Origin: GCA-016432345 sp964544105
GTDB taxonomy: Bacteria > Patescibacteriota > Microgenomatia > Levybacterales > UBA12049
Direction of reading: 5' to 3'
Length of the DNA stretch: 28,435 bases
Assembly (NCBI GenBank): GCA_964544105.1
Contig: CAZIZQ010000009.1
Span: 1 to 28,435, forward strand
Shown: positions 6,645 through 13,481 of the stretch, one piece after another
Numbering within the stretch: the stretch's first letter is position 1
How the letters are laid out: every line of letters begins with the position of its first letter
Position numbers and translations under genes: made by a program
The notes under the pieces: model-generated
Seen by the model: the letters and a program-made list of their open reading frames with translations, nothing else
Told to the model about the DNA's origin: nothing
Database searches by the model: none

Positions 6645-8107
6645 AATTTAAACATTGTGTTCAAATTTCCCGATATGCTTTCAAGCATGGTAATTAGTTC
6701 CTCGTCACTTTTGATCGTGTCAACGGCTTTGGTGATGTTGGTAAATCCCGCGTCAGTGGTAAAAAGACGGATAATGTCCCCTTTATATTCTTTCAAGAAA
6801 GCCTCGTTTTTATCTTTTAAAAAACCGGTATAAACCAGAGCAAAAAGAATAGACTGGATATTCAGGGGAATATCGGTCAGGTTTTCCTGGCGGATAATTT
6901 CCTCGATTAGTCCTTTTTGCCGCAAAACCAATTGTGTTTGGGGGGACAATTCGCTGCTAAATCGTGACAGTGTTTCTACTTCTTCTCCCCGGGCGAGTGT
7001 TTGCCTCACTCTGCGCGAAAGCAAATTATTGACCGCGTTTTGGGTTTGGCGGCCAACTCTTGAGACAGACAGGGAAATATCGATGGCAGGACGCTGGTTT
7101 TTGTTGTACAAATTTGACTTAAAAAATAAGTGGCCGTCGGTAATAGACATTAGGTTGGTCGGAATAAAGCCGGTAAAGTCGTTTTGAGTAATTTCGATCA
7201 CCGGCAAGGCGGTAATAGAGCCCCCGCCGTTTTCTTTATTAAACCGTCCTGCCCGTTCCATCATTTTTGCAGCTTGGTAAAAAATGTCTCCCGGGTACGA
7301 TTCCCGGCCGGGGGAGCGGTTGCCCAAAAGCGAGAGTTCGCGGTAGATTTTGGCATGGATTCCCATGTCGTCCAGAATTACCAACACATCCCTTCCTTGT
7401 TTTTGGAAGTATTCCGCGATAGTCATGGCAGTGTGGGGGGTTAAAATAATTAAAGGAGGCGGTTCGGTAGACGAGGTTGCCACCACCACCGTGTGGTCGA
7501 GGGCATTGTTGCTGGCAAGTACACTGATGGTAGTTTTAATGGCATTGTTTGGTTTGCCGATGGCCGCGTAAATGCAGATTGTGTTTTTGCCTTTCATGTT
7601 GATAATGCAGTTAGTTAAAAAACTGGTTTTGCCCGAATGCGCGTCTCCTATTACCAGTTCCCGCTGCCCCCGTCCAATGGGGACCAGGGTGTCAACTAGC
7701 GATATGCCGGTTAAAAACTGCTGGGTAATAAATTCCCGGGACTCAATTCCTCGGGCTCGTTTTTCTATTTCGTAAACCTCTTTTTTTTGCCCCACAATGC
7801 CTTTGCCGTCGATTGGCACAATCAGAGGGTTAACCGCCCGGCCAAGCAAAAATTCACCAACAGGTACTGCCAGAGTTTTACCGGTATAGCGGAAAAGCTG
7901 GCCCGGGTGGATAGAGACATCGTCCAGCAAAAATGCCTCGACCTTGTCTTCAAAAACAGCGTTAATTAGGGCATGGCTGCCGTCTTCGGTTTCCACCAGG
8001 TCGTTAATTTTAATGTTTGGCAACCCGTCCAAAAAAGCCAGGTAATTACGAGAACTAATTACATAGCCTATTTCGCTAGTAGGATTGGATGTTGGTGGTG
8101 GTGTCAT
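6641..8107 (-). CDS. atpA: F1-ATPase alpha subunit
   Basis: 488 residues. Walker A reads GDAHSGKT where ordinary alphas have GDRQTGKT; the P-loop glycine, lysine and threonine are kept. SPGRESYPGDIFY and the arginine finger in LSVSRVG are present, so it can complete the catalytic site on beta. Alpha subunits bind nucleotide without hydrolysing it and alternate with beta in the hexamer. It overlaps delta upstream and gamma downstream by ATGA on both sides, a tightly coupled operon. The altered P-loop surroundings mark divergence from standard ATP synthases. Confidence 0.93.
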   Translation of the reverse strand: MTPPPTSNPTSEIGYVISSRNYLAFLDGLPNIKINDLVETEDGSHALINAVFEDKVEAFLLDDVSIHPGQLFRYTGKTLAVPVGEFLLGRAVNPLIVPIDGKGIVGQKKEVYEIEKRARGIESREFITQQFLTGISLVDTLVPIGRGQRELVIGDAHSGKTSFLTNCIINMKGKNTICIYAAIGKPNNAIKTTISVLASNNALDHTVVVATSSTEPPPLIILTPHTAMTIAEYFQKQGRDVLVILDDMGIHAKIYRELSLLGNRSPGRESYPGDIFYQAAKMMERAGRFNKENGGGSITALPVIEITQNDFTGFIPTNLMSITDGHLFFKSNLYNKNQRPAIDISLSVSRVGRQTQNAVNNLLSRRVRQTLARGEEVETLSRFSSELSPQTQLVLRQKGLIEEIIRQENLTDIPLNIQSILFALVYTGFLKDKNEAFLKEYKGDIIRLFTTDAGFTNITKAVDTIKSDEELITMLESISGNLNTMFKL

Positions 8108-8571
8108 TTCGTAAAGCTTTTTAAGTTTCCTAAAATCTTGTCTTTATTTAATTCAATACTTGCTCTCACAGAATAGTCTTTATAGACCCCGTGCCATGCA
8201 AAAGCACATCCTGCGATTAGGTTTGGGTCGTGGCGCAGGTCAAAAATGATATTACTTTGGCAGTTTTGCCGAAACCAAAGTCCAAGTTTGTCAACTTCGG
8301 TATCGGGAATATCAAAGGCAATATATAGTATAAGGGGTTGGGTTTTGATAATCGCGTCTTCGATTGCGCGGAGTTTTTTATACACCGTATCACGGGTAAA
8401 TTCCTTAAAAAATTCCTGTCCTAAAGAAAGGATCCAGGGGTCGGTTTCGGGGGTTTGGTTTTCCTGGTAAAACGACCGCAGCAAGTACGCCCGCAAGCTA
8501 CGCAACCGAGCCTTCGCTTGCTGAAGGGAGTAGGTGGTAGATAGGAATGTTTCAATTAAGATATTATCCAT
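8104..8571 (-). CDS. atpH: F1-ATPase delta (OSCP-like) subunit
   Basis: 155 residues from ATG 8571 (MDNILIETFL). An in-frame TTG at 8601 would add ten residues but has less support. The C-terminal part has the typical delta pattern DPNLIAGCAF followed by a basic/acidic helix ending ILGNLKSF. The N-terminal half is helical, as expected for the domain that caps the alpha/beta ring and ties it to subunit b. Conservation is low, as is usual for delta, so the call leans on position between b and alpha and on the C-terminal motif. Its stop overlaps the alpha start. Confidence 0.8.
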   Translation of the reverse strand: MDNILIETFLSTTYSLQQAKARLRSLRAYLLRSFYQENQTPETDPWILSLGQEFFKEFTRDTVYKKLRAIEDAIIKTQPLILYIAFDIPDTEVDKLGLWFRQNCQSNIIFDLRHDPNLIAGCAFAWHGVYKDYSVRASIELNKDKILGNLKSFTK

Positions 8572-8594
8572 ATTTTCAGAAAACTCGGAATGAC

Positions 8595-8706
8595 TCGGCA
8601 AATCAGACTATCAGATAAATCAGTTAATCAGTAATCCAGAAATCTAATTTCTGGTTTATCAGATTCTTCTGAAAGTCTGATACACTGGGATACTGAGTTA
8701 TTCAGA
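8595..8706. repeat. Low-complexity filler between atpF and atpH
   Basis: Repeated TCAGA / TCAGAT / AATCAG words in both orientations fill the gap, including the inverted pair CCAGAAATC / AATTTCTGG. No reading frame is seen. Confidence 0.6.
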
Positions 8707-8715
8707 GTTTTCCGA

Positions 8716-9420
8716 TCATATTATAAACTTCTCCACTTTGGCTTTTTCCAGCGATTCGTAGACCAAATCCACATGCTCTTTTAGCGTGAGTTTCTTCACC
8801 AGCACCAAGGAGAGAGTCCGTTCCAGCATGGCCACAATGTTTTCATCTACCAATCTAAACTGCTCGGTTTTGTAGGTTTCAATCAGTTGCCGCGCCGCCG
8901 CCACCTCAAGGGTTATGGCATGGATACTTTGTTGTTGGGTATCGGTGAGGTATGTGGAAAGGTTTTGTTCGAAATTATAAAAAAGTTTGTTGATGCGCTC
9001 TTTTATCATTTTTTCGCTCTCGCTGGACGAGGTAGTTGCTTGTTGGCTTAATTGTTGCAGGTAATCGGTAAAAACGCTCTGTGCCTGTGACACAGCTTCT
9101 TTTGCCTCGTAGGTGGCATCGTGAATTGCCTGCAGGGTTTCTTTTTCTATTTTTTCTTTATCAAGCCCTGCCGAGGCAATAATTTTAATGCTTTCCAGTT
9201 CACTCGTCTGGGTAATGGCTTGGGCCTTTTTCATAGCAGTGTAAATAAGCTGGAGGCCTTTCTGCCTGGCCTTTTCCAGCAGTTTTAGCTGGCCTTTTTG
9301 GTTTTTACTGTGTTCATGAAAATAGAGGAATGCTAAAAGTATGGTTAGCAGCAACAAAAGCCCTATCGTAATTATGGCAACCTGGTTTATAGAAAGCGAT
9401 ACAAAAGAAAAATCGGGCAT
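8716..9420 (-). CDS. atpF: F0 b-like stalk protein
   Basis: 234 residues; bacterial b is usually about 155-170, so this is long. Residues about 13-32 form a single membrane helix (IITIGLLLLLTILLAFLYF), followed by a long hydrophilic, Gln/Glu/Lys-rich coiled coil (KARQKGLQLIYTAMKKAQAI and onward). The architecture and the place just before delta and alpha fit a peripheral stalk that holds the F1 head to the membrane. Sequence similarity to ordinary b is weak, so homology is inferred from architecture and order. It is first in the operon, with a leaderless promoter. No a-subunit gene precedes it, where atpB and atpE normally stand. Confidence 0.7.
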   Translation of the reverse strand: MPDFSFVSLSINQVAIITIGLLLLLTILLAFLYFHEHSKNQKGQLKLLEKARQKGLQLIYTAMKKAQAITQTSELESIKIIASAGLDKEKIEKETLQAIHDATYEAKEAVSQAQSVFTDYLQQLSQQATTSSSESEKMIKERINKLFYNFEQNLSTYLTDTQQQSIHAITLEVAAARQLIETYKTEQFRLVDENIVAMLERTLSLVLVKKLTLKEHVDLVYESLEKAKVEKFII

Positions 9421-9427
9421 TACAACT

Positions 9428-9457
9428 ATCTTAGTGTAAAGATGAATAATAAATCAA
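9428..9457 (-). promoter_or_regulatory. Leaderless promoter of the F1 operon
   Basis: -35 TTGATT (9452-9457), 18-nt spacer, -10 TAAGAT (9428-9433), then 7 nt to the ATG of atpF. Confidence 0.55.
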
Positions 9458-9472
9458 GCCGCTTGTTTCCTA

Positions 9473-9517
9473 TTGACAAGGTGTACGTTTGGCGATACCA
9501 TAGTGGTATGAATACCA
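9473..9517 (+). promoter_or_regulatory. Leaderless promoter and operator of the Phd-type antitoxin
   Basis: -35 TTGACA (9473-9478), 17-nt spacer, -10 TACCAT (9496-9501), ATG at 9508. The perfect palindrome ATACCA-TAG-TGGTAT (9495-9509) covers the -10 box and start codon, and a third half-site ATACCA lies at 9512-9517. This arrangement is typical of antitoxin autorepression. Confidence 0.7.
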
Positions 9518-9732
9518 TTAGAGTTTCTGCCACTGCTGCCAGAAATAATTTTTTCGAGCTCCTAAACGCTGTTGCTTTGGGGAAGTCTGTTATTGTGGAG
9601 AGAGATCATAAAGAAGTAGCAGTTATTGCTCCTAAAAAACAAACAGTAAATTGGGTAGCTTTAAAGAAAGCTTCCAAAGCAGTAGCCTCACCAAGCCTCG
9701 CTTCGCGAGGCTGGAAACACTCTACTCGTTGA
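9508..9732 (+). CDS. Phd/YefM-family antitoxin, orphan
   Basis: 74 residues from ATG 9508; an upstream in-frame ATG at 9442 lies before the promoter and is rejected. MNTIRVSATAARNNFFELLN and KSVIVERDHKEVAVIAPK match the Phd/YefM DNA-binding fold, which represses its own promoter and neutralises a toxin through its C-terminus. Here the C-terminal tail is encoded by a copy of the 31-nt palindrome (VASPSLASRGW). No toxin gene follows: the next gene is a histidine kinase. The toxin may have been lost, or the protein may work as a stand-alone repressor. Confidence 0.8.
   Translation: MNTIRVSATAARNNFFELLNAVALGKSVIVERDHKEVAVIAPKKQTVNWVALKKASKAVASPSLASRGWKHSTR
9683..9713. repeat. 31-nt palindrome copy C, inside the antitoxin gene
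   Basis: Same core as the copies at 20287 and 28049, with the last A changed to G. The inner stem is GCCTCGC-TTC-GCGAGGC. It is translated in frame as the antitoxin tail. Confidence 0.93.
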
Positions 9733-9758
9733 CACACTCTTTTCTTTATCCCTATACT
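9729..9758 (+). promoter_or_regulatory. Leaderless promoter of the histidine kinase
   Basis: -35 TTGACA (9729-9734) overlaps the antitoxin stop. An 18-nt spacer and -10 TATACT (9753-9758) follow, with the ATG 7 nt after the box. Confidence 0.75.
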
Positions 9759-9765
9759 AAATTGT

Positions 9766-10884
9766 ATGCTTCAATGGTTTACAAAATTATTCTCAAGAAC
9801 AAATCCAGCGTTGCCGTCTCCAGCCCCTATTGACCAAAACGAGTATTTTTCTACAGTCCTCTCAGCCATAAAAGACGGGATTATTATTGTTGATAGCTTG
9901 CAAAACATTGTCCTTGTTAACCGGGCGGCAGAAGTGATTACCGGCTCTTTGGGAAAAGACGTGTCGGGCAAACCGGTAACTAATTTTTTCCAAGTGTTTG
10001 TTAACGACCAAGACGTTACCAAACGTGTATTTACCAACATCCTTTTTTCCGAAACTGCCAAAGTAAAAATAACGCATGAGCAGGGTATTACCGAAGCGTT
10101 GGTAAAAATAGTTTGCAGCCCCATGAGCCAAAATAACATCCTTTCCGGCTGGGTTATGGTAATTCATGACAGTCGTTTCGAAAAACAACTGGAAGAGATG
10201 AAGTTTGGCTTTGTGTCTATTGCCGCTCACGAACTTCGTACCCCGCTTACCACCATTAAAGGAGCTCTTTCTGTGTTTCTTTCGGATTATCAAGATAAGC
10301 TAAACCCCGATCAAAAAAATCTGTTAGGCCAAATTGGCAGTAATACCGAAAGACTGCTGATTCTGGTAGAAAATTTACTCAATGTCTCTCGAATCGAACG
10401 GGGAGCAATCGCGTTAGCGCCAATAGCAGTGGATTGGGTGGCGGCGGTTGACCAAATTGTTTCGGATTTTCGTAATCGGGCTATTGAAAAAAATATCGAG
10501 CTCGTTTTTGTAAAACCCCAAAATCCGGTTTCTTTTCTCCACGTAGATAAAGTAAGAATTGGTGAAGTGCTTTCTAATTTGCTGGCCAATGCTATTAATT
10601 ACACCAATAGCAATGGAAAGGTAACGGTAGCGGTTGAGCAAAAAGGAAACGAAATATGGACCAGTGTTACAGACACGGGTAGGGGAATTCCAGCCGAAGC
10701 CATCTCTCATTTATTTACCAAATTTTTCCGAGTAAGTCAGGGAATGACCAAAGAGCAAAATTCTCACGGCACAGGCTTGGGGTTGTATATTAGTCGTGCC
10801 ATTGTCGAAATGCACAAAGGCCGGATTTGGGTTAATTCTTCGGTTGGTAAGGGGTCTACCTTTGTATTTGCGTTGCCCTTGTAG
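9766..10884 (+). CDS. Cytoplasmic PAS-domain sensor histidine kinase
   Basis: 372 residues, no membrane helix. A PAS domain spans about residues 27-135 (DGIIIVDSLQNIVLVNRAAE). The HisKA H-box is AAHELRTPL with His155 as phospho-acceptor. The ATPase domain has N-box NLLANAINYT, G1 DTGRGIP, F-box FTKFFRV and G2 GTGLGLYISR, so it appears complete. It would sense an internal cue and phosphorylate a response regulator, but none lies in the window. Its 3' end overlaps the convergent abiEii gene by 29 nt. The promoter implies a leaderless mRNA. Confidence 0.93.
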   Translation: MLQWFTKLFSRTNPALPSPAPIDQNEYFSTVLSAIKDGIIIVDSLQNIVLVNRAAEVITGSLGKDVSGKPVTNFFQVFVNDQDVTKRVFTNILFSETAKVKITHEQGITEALVKIVCSPMSQNNILSGWVMVIHDSRFEKQLEEMKFGFVSIAAHELRTPLTTIKGALSVFLSDYQDKLNPDQKNLLGQIGSNTERLLILVENLLNVSRIERGAIALAPIAVDWVAAVDQIVSDFRNRAIEKNIELVFVKPQNPVSFLHVDKVRIGEVLSNLLANAINYTNSNGKVTVAVEQKGNEIWTSVTDTGRGIPAEAISHLFTKFFRVSQGMTKEQNSHGTGLGLYISRAIVEMHKGRIWVNSSVGKGSTFVFALPL

Positions 10885-11560
10885 TTTTTATACGTGACTT
10901 AAGGTCAAAAAGCAAATCTCGTCGTAGAGTAGCTTTGATTTGGTCTTTTTGTTTGTCATTAAGTAGCTCACCTAGTCCTTCTAGAATTGTGTTTGGGTTA
11001 ACTTTTTTTTCAATAAAATTAATTAGATATATAAAGTATTCTTTAAGGGTTTTGCCTGTACGGATTTTTATAATTTCCTCATTAATCTTAAATTGTTTAA
11101 CAAACATAAAATGGGCATCATATAAATCTCTGTTTTGCAGTTTTGGTCTATCGGTTATCGCACACAGTTTATGAGCAAACATACAATCAGGCGATAAAGT
11201 GGGGATAGTAATTCCATAAAAATCCTTATTGACATATGTGTCAGGAAACTCCCGTTTATTTATTTCTACTTTAATTTTCTGTTTGCCTTTTTCGTAGCTG
11301 CCAATCCACATCCAAGTGAAATGTTTATTCATCTGATCACTGATTGTCAGATATTTATGCAGGATATTGTTAATTAATTGGTCATTAAAATCATTTGTAA
11401 TCAAGTTAAAATCAAGATCAACCGAAAATCTGTCCAAATCATAAAACATATACAAACACGTGCCACCCTTAAAGGCAAATTTAGCTTCTAAATCGGTAGT
11501 TGTATAAATATCTCTCAAGATATTTTTTAGTAACTGCTCGTGGGTTTTTTTATCTAACAT
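10856..11560 (-). CDS. AbiEii/AbiGii-type nucleotidyltransferase toxin
   Basis: 234 residues. FKGGTCLYMFY followed by RFSVDLDF is the GG...S-x-DLDF signature of the AbiEii nucleotidyltransferase fold. Proteins of this family act as toxins in type IV toxin-antitoxin systems, and some modify tRNA. A conserved central helix region (PDCMFAHKLCAITDRPKLQNRDLYD) fits the family. The start overlaps the antitoxin gene by 7 nt, implying coupled expression. The last 29 nt overlap the histidine kinase tail-to-tail. A role in phage defence or element stability is inferred from the family. Confidence 0.85.
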   Translation of the reverse strand: MLDKKTHEQLLKNILRDIYTTTDLEAKFAFKGGTCLYMFYDLDRFSVDLDFNLITNDFNDQLINNILHKYLTISDQMNKHFTWMWIGSYEKGKQKIKVEINKREFPDTYVNKDFYGITIPTLSPDCMFAHKLCAITDRPKLQNRDLYDAHFMFVKQFKINEEIIKIRTGKTLKEYFIYLINFIEKKVNPNTILEGLGELLNDKQKDQIKATLRRDLLFDLKSRIKTTRATQIQR

Positions 11561-12123
11561 ATTAGTTCTAGAACTCTTTTTTCTAACATTTTATTACTAT
11601 ATATCTTGGTCATTGTTAATAATTTTTCTTTATCAACCCCCTGTAGGTTATCAAATGCAAAGTTTGGGTATACATACAAGCAATCAGTTATTGTCCGTTC
11701 TTTATCAGCTATTATATACCGACCCGTATTTACCAGTCCCAACTGATTATAAAAAACTGGTTCTTTTACCCGACAGTAAACATATTTTTGGTTTCCAATG
11801 GTATATTTTTTACTCTTGAGAGAAATGGCATAAACAGTTTGATAGTATTGAAAGGTCAATCCGTGGATTTGGCTGGCGGTATAGAGGGAAATGTATGATA
11901 AAGGCACAAGTTTTTGAGCTACATCTAAAGGTGTATAATCCTTGCCATAAGCATACACTCCTTTGTGAATAGAAGTTAGCCTTTTCTCTCTTATGTAGTA
12001 CTTAATAAGCTCAATTAGCCTTCGTCTTTGGGGAATTTGCCATAATATTGCCAGGTCTTCTGTGGTAAAAACCAATTTTTTGGAAAGCGCCAATTTTTCT
12101 ATATTTGTTATATTATCTTTCAT
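11554..12123 (-). CDS. AbiEi-type antitoxin with N-terminal winged helix
   Basis: 189 residues. The N-terminal segment (KKLVFTTEDLAILWQI, then RRRLIELIKYYIREKRL) looks like a winged-helix DNA-binding domain. The rest (GVYAYGKDYTPLDVAQKL, SYISLYTASQIHGL, ADKERTITDCLYVYP) matches the AbiEi antitoxin body. AbiEi proteins repress their own operon by binding two inverted repeats and block toxicity of AbiEii; two inverted repeats are visible just upstream. It is first in the two-gene operon. Confidence 0.82.
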   Translation of the reverse strand: MKDNITNIEKLALSKKLVFTTEDLAILWQIPQRRRLIELIKYYIREKRLTSIHKGVYAYGKDYTPLDVAQKLVPLSYISLYTASQIHGLTFQYYQTVYAISLKSKKYTIGNQKYVYCRVKEPVFYNQLGLVNTGRYIIADKERTITDCLYVYPNFAFDNLQGVDKEKLLTMTKIYSNKMLEKRVLELIC

Positions 12124-12173
12124 AGGGTAGTTTTCCTACCCTATACAATACTAAATTAGTATTGGGCCGTCAA
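12121..12173 (-). promoter_or_regulatory. abiE promoter with two inverted-repeat operators
   Basis: -35 TTGACG (12168-12173), 17-nt spacer, -10 TATTGT (12145-12150). A perfect 9-1-9 palindrome, CAATACTAA-A-TTAGTATTG (12146-12164), covers the spacer and -10. A second repeat, TAGGGTAG / CTACCCTA (12123-12130 and 12136-12143), covers the transcription start and start codon. Two such sites fit the known AbiEi autoregulation scheme. Confidence 0.75.
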
Positions 12174-12184
12174 GAGGCAAATGC

Positions 12185-13366
12185 TTATTTCAATTCCAGG
12201 GTGTACAAATTTGGGGTTATGTCGGGGTTGCCAAGATTGGTGAGCATCACTATTTTTGCATCATTTGGAAAGGGGAAAACATACCCGTTTATAAACGGTC
12301 CTGCATAAACAGTGGTATTATTTTGTCCGTCGTAGTCAACAATATCAATCTTTCGGTTTCTTACCACAATCAGGTGGCGGGAGTCAAAATACCAATTCAG
12401 CGGCAATGGGGAGTCGGAAATTTTGTAATTTTTGTCCTCTTTTATGTCATAGACATATATCGATCCTTGTTTGATTTCCCGATCTTCTTTCGTTTGGTTT
12501 GTACCAATAAGAGGCGGTTTGATAATAGTTGGAATGGTGGCAGATTGCGAGGCGGTATATAGTATTCTTGTTTCGTCCGGCGACCACTGGATGTTGGAAA
12601 AGTAGTTTTTAACAACAGTTTGTAAATCTTTTTTTAGTCCAACTTCTCGTGCTGTTTCTTTTTCTAGTCTTTCGTTTCCCCATTGAGATAGTAGAGTATC
12701 AAGTGTCGTAGTAATGTCTTTTGGGCTGTTATTAAGTGCAGTTGCATCCAGAGTGTACCAGGTTGTGTTAAGTCCAGCAGATATGCTTGCCAGGAGTTGC
12801 TTGCCGTCCGGTGACCACGACAAGATACTTTTAGAAAATACGTCGCTAGTGTCGTCGGCAATTTGGGTGGCATTGCTTTGCAGGGTTAAAAATGACCGCG
12901 AGCTGATATCCAGTACATACACCCCGTTTTTTCGAGCTGATGCCGAGGCAATGGTATAGGCTATTTGGGTTAAGGAGGGGTCGATCACTGGGTTTTGCAC
13001 GCCGGTGGTAGTAATGCTTTCTAGTTTTGGGGCGTTAGGGAATAGGGTAGCGTCAACTTTTAAGACCACTTCTTTCTGAACTGTAACATGTTTGGTCCAG
13101 GGGAAGTAGCCGTCTTTAAAAATTTTTACGTCATATTCACCTGGGGTTAAGTTAATGGTGCTGTCTGTCGCTGTAGTTAGATGGTCGTTAATAAAGACCT
13201 GGGCACCATCGGGACGGCTAGTGGCAACTAGTAAACCGGTGCCGGAAATATCGGGACGGCCCTTTTCAAACCAAAATCTGTAGCCACGGCTATACAAGAC
13301 AACAAGGGTTGTGGCAATAAGCAAAAAGGATAGGACACTTAGGGATATTAGTAGCTGTTTTTTCAT
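12185..13366 (-). CDS. Membrane-anchored PEGA-domain / beta-propeller protein
   Basis: 393 residues. A short basic start plus the hydrophobic segment LLISLSVLSFLLIATTLVVL (about residues 4-23) is an N-terminal membrane anchor. A PEGA domain follows (LLVATSRPDGAQVFINDHLT, TPGEYDVKIFKDGYFPW), then TolB/WD-like blades with LSWSPDGKQLL and IQWSPDETRILYT. Such proteins are common in Microgenomates and are thought to act at the outer face of the membrane, perhaps binding cell wall or other proteins; the exact role is unknown. It is divergent from mreB with a shared promoter region, which hints at a cell-envelope link. Confidence 0.85.
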   Translation of the reverse strand: MKKQLLISLSVLSFLLIATTLVVLYSRGYRFWFEKGRPDISGTGLLVATSRPDGAQVFINDHLTTATDSTINLTPGEYDVKIFKDGYFPWTKHVTVQKEVVLKVDATLFPNAPKLESITTTGVQNPVIDPSLTQIAYTIASASARKNGVYVLDISSRSFLTLQSNATQIADDTSDVFSKSILSWSPDGKQLLASISAGLNTTWYTLDATALNNSPKDITTTLDTLLSQWGNERLEKETAREVGLKKDLQTVVKNYFSNIQWSPDETRILYTASQSATIPTIIKPPLIGTNQTKEDREIKQGSIYVYDIKEDKNYKISDSPLPLNWYFDSRHLIVVRNRKIDIVDYDGQNNTTVYAGPFINGYVFPFPNDAKIVMLTNLGNPDITPNLYTLELK

Positions 13367-13374
13367 GCAAATCG

Positions 13375-13427
13375 ATTATACCTGGCTAATTTCCTTCTTG
13401 CAAGACTAGATTTGATGTGAGTATAAT
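13375..13427. promoter_or_regulatory. Bidirectional promoter with one palindromic -35 box
   Basis: TTGCAA (13398-13403) is its own reverse complement. Rightward, an 18-nt spacer leads to TATAAT (13422-13427) for mreB. Leftward, a 17-nt spacer leads to TATAAT (13375-13380) for the PEGA gene, whose ATG is 8 nt further on. One -35 element thus appears to serve both directions. Confidence 0.75.
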
Positions 13428-13481
13428 CGACCATATCACGGCCATAACCAACTTTTGATACAGAAAGGATATATTTTGATT

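Noticed and set aside
6641..8107. Alpha subunit as a flagellar FliI or type III secretion ATPase
   Set aside because: The LSVSRVG arginine finger, SPGRESYPGD motif and the neighbouring gamma, delta and epsilon genes fit F1 alpha.
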